Source of the DNA: Streptomyces durmitorensis | GTDB lineage: Bacteria > Actinomycetota > Actinomycetes > Streptomycetales > Streptomycetaceae | Assembly (NCBI RefSeq): GCF_023498005.1 | Contig: NZ_CP097289.1 | Location: forward strand, 7,130,001-7,194,000 | DNA length: 64,000 bases | Reading direction: 5' to 3' | Position numbers and translations under genes: made by a program | The notes under the pieces: model-generated | Database searches by the model: none | What the model saw: the letters and a program-made list of their open reading frames with translations, nothing else | Told to the model about the DNA's origin: nothing | In this document: positions 24,771 through 32,899 of the stretch, piece by piece | How positions within the stretch are numbered: the stretch's first letter is position 1 | Layout: each line of letters starts with the position of its first letter

Positions 24771-25007
24771 CTAGGCCTGGGCCTGGGCGTCGACGCCGCC
24801 GATCGCGAGTACGCGCACGGGGACGCCTTCGAGCACCGCCGGAACCACGTCTTCGTCACGGAGCCGGTCACGGGGAACTTTGCGGGTGACGAAGACGACG
24901 ATCACGTCCGTACCCGAGTTCTCGTCCCTCCCGGTGCCGACACCGGTGACATTGGCCAGCTTCATCAGCCGGTCCTCATGGAGACTGCGTGCCTGCTGTG
25001 CGTCCAC
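24771..25007 (-). CDS. Free-standing copy of the peptidase N-terminal module
   Basis: A 78-residue protein beginning at GTG 25007 with a strong GGGGGAGG upstream. The sequence LANVTGVGTGRDENSGTDVI then VVFVTRKVPRDRLRDEDVVP aligns along its length with residues about 40-100 of the adjacent serine peptidase (NVVGFGHG, IVFVTQKVP, DVVP). It has no catalytic residues of its own. It may act in trans as an inhibitor, chaperone or adaptor of the peptidase. It is the first gene of a three-gene leftward cassette. Confidence 0.8.
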   Translation of the reverse strand: MDAQQARSLHEDRLMKLANVTGVGTGRDENSGTDVIVVFVTRKVPRDRLRDEDVVPAVLEGVPVRVLAIGGVDAQAQA

Positions 25008-25174
25008 GCGGCTCGCCTCCCCCTACGGGTGATGCACGTAGGGGATGTCTATTGCCGTGTGGAGGGCGGGTCAAGGCGTTCTGCACGAAATCTTGGCTTT
25101 GCGGGTGATCCGTTCCTGTTGACCTTGTCTACGAAGATTCTTCCAACCCGTGGCCCCCGTGCGTCGTTTCCCTT

Positions 25175-25942
25175 TCACGTGCGCAGATGCGAAGCGCCGT
25201 TGAGGTCCAGGACCGTGCCGGACGCCCACTCCGCGACCGGCGAGGCGAGCCAGAGGACCGCCGCGGCGATCTCGTCCGCCGTGCCCGCGCGCCCGAACGG
25301 GCTCTGCGCGCGGATCGCGGCCCCCTCGTCCCCGCTCAGCCGGTGCGCGACCCGCTCCGTCTCGAAGAAGCCGGGCGCCACCGACGCCACCGCGATCCCG
25401 TACGGCGCGAGCGACACCGCGAGGGACTGTCCGAGCGCGTGGACGGCCGCCTTGGTCGCTCCGTAGGCCGGGTGGTCGGGCTCCCCGCGGAACGCGCCGC
25501 GCGAGCCGATGTTCACGATCCGGCCGCCCGTGCCCTGGTCGATCATCCGGCGGGCCGCCAGGTGACTGAGGTTCGCCGTGGCCAGGAGGTTCACCGACAC
25601 GTGCCGCTGCCAGAGGGCCGCCCAGTCCTCGTACGACGTGTCGGCGAGGGGATGCGGCAGGTTCACGGCGGCGTTGTTGACCAGGACGTCCAGACCGCCG
25701 AGGGCGGTGGCGGACCGCCCCGCGACGTCCGCCGCGCCCGACGGATCCGAGAGGTCCCCGCCCACCAGCGCGTGGCCCTCACCCTTGAGCGAGGCGAGCG
25801 TCGCGCGCGCTTCCTCCTCGCGCGAGCCGTAGTGCACGGCGACGCGGTCGCCGTTCTCGGCGAAGGCCTGCGCGAGGGCTCTCCCCAGGCCTCGGGAGGC
25901 TCCGCTGATCAGGACACGGCGGCCGGTGGCTGGCAGGTTCAT
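25175..25942 (-). CDS. Short-chain dehydrogenase/reductase
   Basis: A 255-residue classical SDR. Motifs: SGASRGLG (cofactor), NNAA (variant of NNAG), NIGSRG with catalytic Ser, and YGATK with Tyr and Lys. The C-terminal ASGTVLDLNGASHLRT fits FabG-like enzymes. The substrate is unknown. It is divergent from the PhoX-like gene and shares its 161-bp promoter region. Confidence 0.9.
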   Translation of the reverse strand: MNLPATGRRVLISGASRGLGRALAQAFAENGDRVAVHYGSREEEARATLASLKGEGHALVGGDLSDPSGAADVAGRSATALGGLDVLVNNAAVNLPHPLADTSYEDWAALWQRHVSVNLLATANLSHLAARRMIDQGTGGRIVNIGSRGAFRGEPDHPAYGATKAAVHALGQSLAVSLAPYGIAVASVAPGFFETERVAHRLSGDEGAAIRAQSPFGRAGTADEIAAAVLWLASPVAEWASGTVLDLNGASHLRT

Positions 25943-25970
25943 GGAAGGAAGCCCCTTGATGTCGGACAGC

Positions 25971-25992
25971 GTTCAACCGCCGTTTATACGTG
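25971..25992. promoter_or_regulatory. Possible PHO box upstream of the PhoX-like gene
   Basis: Two abutting 11-bp units, GTTCAACCGCC and GTTTATACGTG, resemble the direct-repeat units bound by PhoP in Streptomyces (consensus close to GTTCACCC). They lie 112 bp before the PhoX-like start. The second unit is a weak match. Confidence 0.35.
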
Positions 25993-26103
25993 AGCGGGAA
26001 CGTGACGCCGACAGCAGCCCGGCCGAGAATCGAACGCAGGCCGAGAGTCGCAGCACGTGCACAGTCAGCCCGTAGCCCGCTCGTACGCGCCTCAGGAGAC
26101 ATC

Positions 26104-27543
26104 ATGTCGCTCACTCGCAGGGACTTCGCCAGACGCTCCGCGGTCACCGGCGCGGGGGTCGCCCTTGCCGGCAGCGTCGGCGCACTCGCCACCGCGCCCG
26201 GCGCGCTCGCCGCCCAGGAGACGACGGAGGACGGGGCCGACATGCTCGGCGGCGCCTTCGGCTACGGCCCCCTCGTCCCCGACCCCGAGGGCCTGCTCGC
26301 ACTGCCCGCCGGATTCTCGTACCGCGTCCTGACCCACAGCGGAAAGACCAAACTGGAGACCGGCGAGTTCACGCCCTCCAACCACGACGGCACGGCCACC
26401 TTCGAGGGCCCGCGCGGCGTCACGCTGCTCGTCAACAACCACGAGCTGAGCGGCCCCCGCTCCAAGTGGAAGCACCCGGTCCCGCTCACCGAAGGCCTCG
26501 TCTACGACCCGGCCGCGTCCGGCGGCTGCACCGTCGTCGAGGTCCGCCGCGGCGGACACGTCGCCGAGTGGGTCGGCATCGCGGGCACCGCCACCAACTG
26601 CGCGGGCGGCAGCACTCCTTGGGGCACCTGGCTCACCTGCGAGGAGACCGAGGAGAAGGCCGGCCAGAACGGCATGACCAAGGACCACGGCTACGTCTTC
26701 GAGGTCGATCCCTACGACAGGCGCGCCAACCGGGCACCCAAGCCGATCAAGGCCCTTGGCCGCTACGCCCACGAAGCCGTCGTCGTCGACCCCAGGCGCG
26801 GCCACCTCTACCTCACCGAGGACGCCTCAGGACCCAACGGCCTGCTCTACCGCTGGACCCCTCCGCACGGCTTCAAGCACGGCCGCGGCAAGCTGCGTAC
26901 CCTCGCCGACGACGCGGGCGTCCTGAAGGCGCCCAAGTGCTACGACTCCGGCGGCCGTTTCGTGGACGACCTGTCCCGCGCCACCAGGATCGGCACGGTC
27001 TACGGCGTGGACTGGGTCGAGGTCCCGGACCGCGACGCCCGCACGGTCCCGGTGCGCCAGCAGTTCGACGACGGCGACATCACGCGTGCCCGCAAGCTCG
27101 AAGGCATGTGGTGGGGTGACGGCGGCGTCTACATCGTCGCCTCGTTCGCCCGCGACGAGAGCCCCGCCCCGCACGACGGACAGGTGTGGTTCTACCACCC
27201 CTCGCGCCGCACCCTGACCCTGAAGGTGCTCCTCGGCGTCAACCCGGACCCCGGCAAGGACGGCGCCTTCGACGGCCCGGACAACATCACCGTCTCCCCG
27301 TACGGCGGCCTGGTCATCGCCGAGGACGGCGAAGGCATCCAGCACCTCTTCGGGGCGACCGAGCACGGCCGTACGTACCCGATCGCGCGCAACGAACTCA
27401 ACGCGGGCACACCCGAGAAACCCTCCTACAGCGAGTTCACCGGCGTCACCTTCTCGCCCGACGGCAAGACGCTCTACGCCAGTATCCAGACACCCGGCAT
27501 CCTGCTGGCGATCACCGGACCGTGGCGGCGCCAACGCCACTGA
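26104..27543 (+). CDS. PhoX-like alkaline phosphatase (DUF839), Tat-exported
   Basis: A 479-residue protein. The N-terminus MSLTRRDFARRSAVTGAGVA has a twin-arginine motif and hydrophobic core ending in APGALA, so it should be exported folded by the Tat system. The mature part is a PhoX/DUF839 beta-propeller (GYGPLVPDPEGLLALPAGFSY, VNNHELSGPR, GGCTVVEV, CAGGSTPWGTWLTCEET, NITVSPYGGLVIAEDGEG), a calcium/iron-dependent phosphatase family. The cysteines of TNCAGG and LTCEE and the acidic residues around them correspond to the metal-site region. ATG 26104 has CAGGAG upstream. Phosphate control is plausible. Confidence 0.88.
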   Translation: MSLTRRDFARRSAVTGAGVALAGSVGALATAPGALAAQETTEDGADMLGGAFGYGPLVPDPEGLLALPAGFSYRVLTHSGKTKLETGEFTPSNHDGTATFEGPRGVTLLVNNHELSGPRSKWKHPVPLTEGLVYDPAASGGCTVVEVRRGGHVAEWVGIAGTATNCAGGSTPWGTWLTCEETEEKAGQNGMTKDHGYVFEVDPYDRRANRAPKPIKALGRYAHEAVVVDPRRGHLYLTEDASGPNGLLYRWTPPHGFKHGRGKLRTLADDAGVLKAPKCYDSGGRFVDDLSRATRIGTVYGVDWVEVPDRDARTVPVRQQFDDGDITRARKLEGMWWGDGGVYIVASFARDESPAPHDGQVWFYHPSRRTLTLKVLLGVNPDPGKDGAFDGPDNITVSPYGGLVIAEDGEGIQHLFGATEHGRTYPIARNELNAGTPEKPSYSEFTGVTFSPDGKTLYASIQTPGILLAITGPWRRQRH

Positions 27544-27578
27544 CCGCGGTCGTGACTGACCGCGGTCGTGCCGAAAAA

Positions 27579-27599
27579 GAATTGGTGCCCCGCCAATTC
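27579..27599. other. Short hairpin in AT-richer leader region
   Basis: A 7-bp inverted repeat GAATTGG/CCAATTC with a 7-base loop. It lies in the 166-bp gap before the TROVE gene, which is unusually AT-rich for this genome (27570-27700). Just before it, GACCGCGGTCGTG is repeated. It may be a weak terminator or promoter element. Confidence 0.35.
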
Positions 27600-27709
27600 A
27601 ATCTCCTAAAGTGAAACTCCTTCCGGTGCGCGGGCAGCGGCTACTTCCTCTCAAGAAATCACGCCGCATCCCTTTCTGATCTCGGAAGAATCATTTCGGG
27701 GGAATTCAC

Positions 27710-29293
27710 ATGGCACGCTTCAACACCAAGTCCGCGAAGGCGCTCGTCACTTCCGTCGTGAAGTCGACCGGGCGCACCGCGCCGACCCAGCAGGGCGGCC
27801 GAGGTCACCTGCGTGACCCGCGCTCCGAGCTCTTTCTGCTCGCGGTGGCGAATTTCGTTTCCCAGCAGACCTTTTACGAGAACGGCGGCGACCGCGACGA
27901 CCGTTTCTCCGCGCTCGTGCGACGCCTCGCCGTCGAGGACCCGGAGTGGACCGCGGGCCTCCTCGGCTGGCTGCGCGGCGACGGCAACATGCGGACGGCA
28001 TCGATCGTCGGCGCCGCCGAGTACGTCAAGGCGCGCCTCGACGCCGGCGCCACCGAGGGCCCCGCGAACCGCGAGGTCGTCGCCTCCGTGCTGCGCCGCC
28101 CGGACGAGCCCGGCGAGCTGCTCGGGTACTGGACGGCGACGTACGGCCGCAACGTCCCCAAGCCCGTGAAGCGGGGCATCGCGGATGCCGTGCGCCGCCT
28201 GTACGGCGAGAAGGCGCTGCTCAAGTACGACACGGCGTCCAAGGGTTACCGCTTCGGCGACATCCTCAACCTCGTGCACGCCGCGCCCGACCCGGACAGG
28301 CCGTGGCAGGGCGACCTCTTCCGGTACGCGCTCGACCGCCGCCACCACCCCGACACGGCCATGCCGCCCGCGTCCGCCCGCATCCTGGCCGCGCACCGCG
28401 AGCTGATGGCGGTGCCGGTCGCCGAGCGGCGCGCGGTGGTGACCGGCGCGGGCGGCGCGGAGCGGCTCGCCTCGGCGGGCATGACCTGGGAGGCGCTCGC
28501 GGGCTGGCTGCAGGGGCCGATGGACAAGGCGGCCTGGGAGGCGGTCATTCCCTCCATGGGCGCGATGGCACTCGTGCGCAACCTGCGGAATTTCGACGAG
28601 GCAGGCGTCTCGGACGAGGTGGCGGGCGTCGTCGCGGCGAAGCTCTCGGACCCGGTACAGGTCGCGAGGTCGCGGCAGTTCCCCTTCCGCTACCTCGCCG
28701 CCTACCAGCACGCGCCGTCGCTGCGCTGGGCGTACCCGCTGGAGCAGGCGCTCGGCCACTCGCTGGGCAACGTGCCGGCGCTGCCCGGCCGTTCACTGAT
28801 CCTGGTCGACCGTTCGGGCTCGATGTGGTCGCCGCTCTCGGACCGCTCGCAGCTCAACCGCGCGGACGCGGCCGCGGTCTTCGGCACGGCGCTCGCGCTG
28901 CGGGCGGCGGACGCCGACCTGGTCGAGTTCGGCACGAGCAGCGCCAAGGTGAGGTACCGCAAGGGCGAGTCCGTCCTGAAGGTCCTTGAGCGGTTCGGCA
29001 GCCTCGGCGGCACGAACACCACCGAGGCGGTGCGCCGCTTCCACAAGAACCACGACCGCGTCCTGATCGTCACCGACGAGCAGGCGACGTACCACCACTA
29101 CGGCGACCCGACCGAGCAGGTTCCGGCGCACGTCCCGGTCTACACCTGGAACCTGGCGGGATACCGGGTGGGCCACGGCGCGTCCGGCACGGGCAACCGC
29201 CATGTGTTCGGCGGCCTTTCGGACGCGGCGTTCCGGATGGTGGCGCTGCTCGAGGCGGGGGCTTCGAGCGATTGGCCGTGGGCGCGGAAGTGA
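27710..29293 (+). CDS. Ro60/TROVE domain RNA-binding protein (Rsr-like)
   Basis: A 527-residue bacterial orthologue of the Ro 60-kDa autoantigen. Residues about 10-350 form the HEAT-repeat TROVE ring that holds Y RNA and misfolded RNA ends; residues 360-527 are a von Willebrand A domain with an intact MIDAS motif D367-R-S369-G-S371. In Deinococcus and Salmonella such proteins work with Y RNA and PNPase in RNA decay after stress. No rtcB or rtcA gene is next to it, and I could not identify a Y RNA by eye. ATG 27710 follows GGGGGAATTCAC. Its upstream region is AT-rich compared with the neighbours. Confidence 0.92.
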   Translation: MARFNTKSAKALVTSVVKSTGRTAPTQQGGRGHLRDPRSELFLLAVANFVSQQTFYENGGDRDDRFSALVRRLAVEDPEWTAGLLGWLRGDGNMRTASIVGAAEYVKARLDAGATEGPANREVVASVLRRPDEPGELLGYWTATYGRNVPKPVKRGIADAVRRLYGEKALLKYDTASKGYRFGDILNLVHAAPDPDRPWQGDLFRYALDRRHHPDTAMPPASARILAAHRELMAVPVAERRAVVTGAGGAERLASAGMTWEALAGWLQGPMDKAAWEAVIPSMGAMALVRNLRNFDEAGVSDEVAGVVAAKLSDPVQVARSRQFPFRYLAAYQHAPSLRWAYPLEQALGHSLGNVPALPGRSLILVDRSGSMWSPLSDRSQLNRADAAAVFGTALALRAADADLVEFGTSSAKVRYRKGESVLKVLERFGSLGGTNTTEAVRRFHKNHDRVLIVTDEQATYHHYGDPTEQVPAHVPVYTWNLAGYRVGHGASGTGNRHVFGGLSDAAFRMVALLEAGASSDWPWARK

Positions 29294-29376
29294 GGGTACG
29301 GCTCAGGTGAGGAGACGACTGAAGTGAGGGCAAGACCCTTGTGCGCGCCGGGAATTGGTATCTAACATTTCAGTGC

Positions 29377-30021
29377 ATGGGAGCCATGCAACCGGTGCGC
29401 CGCACCCTCCTCAGGGACCAGGCGTACACATCGATCCGTGACGCGATCGTCGGCGGGGACATCCCGCCGGGCAGCGTGGTGCGGGACGCCGACCTCGCCG
29501 CCTCGCTCGGCCTGTCGCGCGCTCCCGTCCGCGCTGCGTTCTCGCGGCTCGTGGACGAAGGCCTCCTGGAGTCCAAACCGCAGAGCCACACCCGTGTGAC
29601 GGCGCTGGACGAGGCAGGCGTCAGGGACGCGGCGGCCGTCGTCCGCGCCATGCACGAACTCGTCGCCCGCGGCGCGGTGCCCCGCCTGGAGCCCGCGCAC
29701 CTCTACGCGATGCGTGATGCAAGCCGCCGGTTCGCGGCGGCCGTCGCGGCCGGCGACGTGGAGGGGGCCCTGCGGGCCGACGACGACCTGCACGGCGTCC
29801 TCGTCGCGGCCTGCGGCAACCACGCGGCCACGGCCACCATCACCCGGTACACCCCCCTCATCCGCCGCCTGGAGAGGCAGCGCTTCGGTGAGGGCGTGAC
29901 CTGCGGCTCCGCCGAGCTGCACGAGCGCCTCATCGACGCGTGCGCGGACGGCGACCCGGAGGCGGCGGTGGCCGTCACCACGGAGATCTGGCGCGTCCTG
30001 GAAGAGCTCGCCCACCCCTGA
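29377..30021 (+). CDS. GntR family regulator (FCD domain)
   Basis: A 214-residue regulator. Residues about 10-75 form the GntR winged helix ([22 protein letters not shown] and [23 protein letters not shown]), and the rest an all-helical FCD effector domain with the histidines that bind a metal ([22 protein letters not shown]). ATG 29377 is chosen; ATG 29386 is also possible. TAACAT at 29363-29368 looks like a -10 element, giving a very short or leaderless transcript. It lies 17 bp before the ACC deaminase gene and likely controls it. Confidence 0.9.
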   Translation: MGAMQPVRRTLLRDQAYTSIRDAIVGGDIPPGSVVRDADLAASLGLSRAPVRAAFSRLVDEGLLESKPQSHTRVTALDEAGVRDAAAVVRAMHELVARGAVPRLEPAHLYAMRDASRRFAAAVAAGDVEGALRADDDLHGVLVAACGNHAATATITRYTPLIRRLERQRFGEGVTCGSAELHERLIDACADGDPEAAVAVTTEIWRVLEELAHP

Positions 30022-30038
30022 ACCCGCCGGAGGCCCCC

Positions 30039-31061
30039 GTGCCCGCACCCCTCGACTCCTACGCCCGCTACCCCCTCCTCTTCGGCCCCTCACCCGTCCA
30101 CCCCCTGGACCGCCTCACCCACCACCTCGGCGGCGCCGCGCTCTGGGCCAAGCGGGAGGACTGCAACTCCGGCATCGCGTACGGCGGCAACAAGACGCGC
30201 AAGCTGGAGTTCCTCGTCGCCGACGCGCTCGCGCAGGGCTGCGACACCCTCGTGTCGATCGGCGGCGTCCAGTCCAACCACACCCGCCAGGTCGCGGCCG
30301 TCGCCGCCCGCGCCGGACTCAAGTGCGTGCTGATCCAGGAGAGTTGGGTCGACTGGCCCGACTCCGTGTACGACAAGGTCGGCAACATCCTCATCAGCAG
30401 GCTCGCGGGCGCCGACGTACGCCTCGTACGCGCCGGATTCGGCATCGGCATCAAGGAGAGCTGGGAGCGGGCGGTGCGCGAGGTCGAGGAGGCGGGCGGC
30501 AGGCCGTACGCCATCCCGGCCGGCTGCTCCGAGCACCGTCTGGGTGGTCTGGGCTTCGCGCGCTGGGCGTACGAAGTGGCGGAGCAGGAAGCGGAACTTG
30601 GGGTCTTCTTCGACACCGTCGTGGTCTGCTCGGTGACCGGGTCCACGCAGGCGGGGATGGTCGCCGGTTTCGCCGCGCTCGCGGAGGAGGGCGAGCGCCC
30701 GCGCCGTGTCCTGGGCATCGACGCATCCGCCGATCCCGACCGCACCCGCGAGCAGATCGCCAGGATCACCCGCGGGACGGCCGAACTCATCGGCGTGCAG
30801 GCAGAGGTGAAGGACGCCGACATCGAGCTCGACGCGCGCTATCACGCGGGCACCTACGGCCTCCCCGACGAGGCGACCCTCGACGCGATGCGGCTCGCGG
30901 CCCGCACGGAGGGCATGGTGACCGACCCGGTCTACGAGGGGAAGTCGATGGCCGGGATGATCGACCTGGTGGACAGGGGAGAGATCGCGCGCGACGCGAC
31001 CGTGCTCTACGCCCACCTCGGCGGGCAGCCCGCGCTGAACGCCTACAGCGCCTTGTTCTGA
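30039..31061 (+). CDS. acdS: 1-aminocyclopropane-1-carboxylate deaminase
   Basis: A 340-residue PLP enzyme (fold type II) that cleaves ACC, the ethylene precursor of plants, to 2-oxobutyrate and ammonia. The PLP lysine is in [13 protein letters not shown], and [14 protein letters not shown] is the phosphate/substrate loop. The residues separating true ACC deaminase from D-cysteine desulfhydrase are present: Tyr-Glu in [10 protein letters not shown] and Leu in [13 protein letters not shown]. The start GTG 30039 has GGAGG at 30029-30033. Operon with the GntR gene upstream. A function in interaction with plants or in ACC use as nitrogen source is expected. Confidence 0.9.
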   Translation: MPAPLDSYARYPLLFGPSPVHPLDRLTHHLGGAALWAKREDCNSGIAYGGNKTRKLEFLVADALAQGCDTLVSIGGVQSNHTRQVAAVAARAGLKCVLIQESWVDWPDSVYDKVGNILISRLAGADVRLVRAGFGIGIKESWERAVREVEEAGGRPYAIPAGCSEHRLGGLGFARWAYEVAEQEAELGVFFDTVVVCSVTGSTQAGMVAGFAALAEEGERPRRVLGIDASADPDRTREQIARITRGTAELIGVQAEVKDADIELDARYHAGTYGLPDEATLDAMRLAARTEGMVTDPVYEGKSMAGMIDLVDRGEIARDATVLYAHLGGQPALNAYSALF

Positions 31062-31219
31062 CCGAGGGGCGCCTGGGGCACACATGTGCGCGCGGTGCCA
31101 CGGAGCAACTACGTAACGCTACGGGGAACGGGAAATTGTGTGTCGGTTTGATGCCGATGTGAGGACCGTGTGAGGTCGGAGCATGGTGCGTCGGGGTCCG
31201 GAGGGCGCATACTCAGAAC

Positions 31220-31447
31220 ATGACGAGGCCCCCCGGTACCCGACGCCACCTGCCGAACAGCCCCTTTAACGTTCCGCCGCCCCCCGCACCGCCCATCGAG
31301 CAGTTCGCCGTGGGCGACCGGGTCTCGCACGACCAGTACGGACTCGGGCGGATCGTCGGAGTCGAAGGCGAGGAAGCGGTGGTCATCGACTTCGCAGGCC
31401 GCCAGGGACGGTTCCTGAGCCCGTACCCCAAGCTGTCCAAGCTCTGA
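31220..31447 (+). CDS. Small protein resembling the UvrD/PcrA C-terminal tail
   Basis: A 75-residue protein with a proline-rich N-terminus followed by a small beta-barrel: FAVGDRVSHDQYGLGRIVGV, then VVIDFAGRQGRF and a closing KLSKL. This matches the Tudor/KOW-like tail of UvrD/PcrA helicases, which binds RNA polymerase; CarD-type domains start similarly. No helicase gene is near. No clear ribosome binding site precedes ATG 31220, so it may be leaderless. A role in binding RNA polymerase is a guess from fold similarity. Confidence 0.75.
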   Translation: MTRPPGTRRHLPNSPFNVPPPPAPPIEQFAVGDRVSHDQYGLGRIVGVEGEEAVVIDFAGRQGRFLSPYPKLSKL

Positions 31448-31470
31448 TTCCCTGATCTGCGTACGACAAA

Positions 31471-31508
31471 GGGGCGGCCGCCGGGAGAACCCTCCCGGCG
31501 GCCGCCCC
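31471..31508. terminator. Strong bidirectional terminator
   Basis: A perfect 17-bp stem (31471-31487 with 31492-31508) with an AACC loop, preceded by AAA, between convergent genes ending at 31447 and 31527. Confidence 0.92.
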
Positions 31509-31526
31509 TGCTCACTCCCGCCGCGG

Positions 31527-32765
31527 CTACAGCGCCTGCGCCGCGGGCTTCACCATTCCGCGCACGGTCCGTGACTTCACGAAGTCGCCCATCGCGGTCA
31601 TTTCCCACTCTCCGGTGAACTGCTTGATGAGCTTGGCCATCATCACGCCCGTCTGCGCCTCCGCGTTCGTGAGGTCGAAGCGGACCAGCTCCTCGCCCGT
31701 CGCCGCGTCCAGAAGGCGGCAGTACGCCTTGGCGACGGCCGTGAACTTCTGGCCCGAGAACGAGTTCACCGTGAAGACGAGACCCGTCACGTCCTGCGGC
31801 AGACGGCCCAGGTCCACGACGATCACCTCGTCGTCACCGCCGCCCTCGCCCGTGAGGTTGTCGCCGGAGTGCTTGATCGCGCCGTTCACGATCGACAGCT
31901 TGCCGAAGTAGCAGCTGTCCACGTGGTTGCGCTGCGGGCCGTACGCGATGACGGAGGCGTCCAGGTCGATGTCCTTGCCGCCGTACGCGGGCTCCCAGCC
32001 GAGACCCATCTTGACCTGCGAGAGCAGCGGCTTGCCGCCCTTGACCAGGGACACGGTCTGGTTCTTCTGGAGGCTGACCCGGCCCTTGTCCAGGTTGATC
32101 TTCCCCGCGCCGGGCGCGGGCGGCGCCGGGGGAGCCGCGGGCGCTGCCGGGGCGGCGAGGCGGGGGTCGGCGACCGGCGGGGGCGGGCCCTGGACCGGGG
32201 CGCCGGACGGGGGCGCCATCGGGGCGGCGGGCGCGGCGGCGGCCGGAGCGGCCGGGGCCGCGGGCTCCTCGACCGAGACGCCGAAGTCGGTCGCGATGCC
32301 CGCCAGGCCGTTCGAGTACCCCTGGCCGACGGCGCGCGCCTTCCACGCGCCGTTGCGCAGGTAGACCTCGACGATCACCAGGGCGGTCTCGCCGCCGAGC
32401 TGCGGGGGCGTGAACGTGGCGAGGACGGAACCGTCGTCCGCGTTGCGGATGGTGGCGGTGGGCTCGACGCCCTGGAAGGTCTGGCCCGCCGCGTCCGGGC
32501 TGGCGGTGACGACGATCTTCTCGATGCCGGCGGGCACGGCCGTGGTGTCCACCGTGATCTTGTCGGGGGTCGTGCCGCCCCCCGACTGGTAGGTGACACC
32601 GGGCCCGGAGGGCTGGTTGAAGAAGATGAAGTCGTCGTCGGAGCGCACCTTGCCGTCGGCGGTGAGCAGCAGGCCCGATACGTCGAGCCGCACCGGTGCG
32701 GCGACGTCCACCGCTACGCGAGTGGCGGTGAGAGGGATGTTCGAGCCGGGGGTCATAGCTGTCAT
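31527..32765 (-). CDS. TerD-family protein with two TerD domains
   Basis: A 412-residue cytosolic protein. Residues about 5-165 are a divergent TerD domain (PGSNIPLTATRVAVDVAAPV, SDDDFIFFNQP), then an Ala/Pro linker of about 50 residues, then a second TerD domain at about 215-400 (INLDKGRVSLQKNQTVSL, DIDLDASVIAYG, HSGDNLTGEGGGDDE) with intact acidic calcium-binding loops. TerD proteins belong to calcium-dependent stress/tellurite systems and in Streptomyces affect differentiation. The first domain lacks the DLDAS-type loop. No terB/C/E gene is adjacent. A shorter start at the fourth codon (ATG) is possible. Confidence 0.9.
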   Translation of the reverse strand: MTAMTPGSNIPLTATRVAVDVAAPVRLDVSGLLLTADGKVRSDDDFIFFNQPSGPGVTYQSGGGTTPDKITVDTTAVPAGIEKIVVTASPDAAGQTFQGVEPTATIRNADDGSVLATFTPPQLGGETALVIVEVYLRNGAWKARAVGQGYSNGLAGIATDFGVSVEEPAAPAAPAAAAPAAPMAPPSGAPVQGPPPPVADPRLAAPAAPAAPPAPPAPGAGKINLDKGRVSLQKNQTVSLVKGGKPLLSQVKMGLGWEPAYGGKDIDLDASVIAYGPQRNHVDSCYFGKLSIVNGAIKHSGDNLTGEGGGDDEVIVVDLGRLPQDVTGLVFTVNSFSGQKFTAVAKAYCRLLDAATGEELVRFDLTNAEAQTGVMMAKLIKQFTGEWEMTAMGDFVKSRTVRGMVKPAAQAL

Positions 32766-32834
32766 GCATGGGGTAACGAACGTCCCGGCTTTGCCGTTCC
32801 CTTACCCGCGGAAGTTTCTTTTCCTTGCCCCCAG

Positions 32835-32899
32835 AACGCCGGACGGGCTGGATCTCAGCCCGTCCGGCGTTTGAGGACGAACTCGGCGAAGCCGGTGAT
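32835..32899. repeat. 44-bp dispersed element, here forming a terminator hairpin
   Basis: The element CAGCCCGTCCGGCGTTTGAG... runs 32856-32899 and ends one base before the stop codon of the leftward dehydrogenase. Its first 16 bp pair perfectly with 32835-32850 around a GATCT loop, making a strong hairpin just past the end of the polyol operon. Other copies: 52526-52569 and 56273-56316. Confidence 0.9.

Noticed and set aside
27543..27709. Possible Y RNA upstream of the TROVE gene
   Set aside because: Only a 7-bp hairpin is seen; the long closing stem and tRNA-like module of bacterial Y RNAs were not found by eye.
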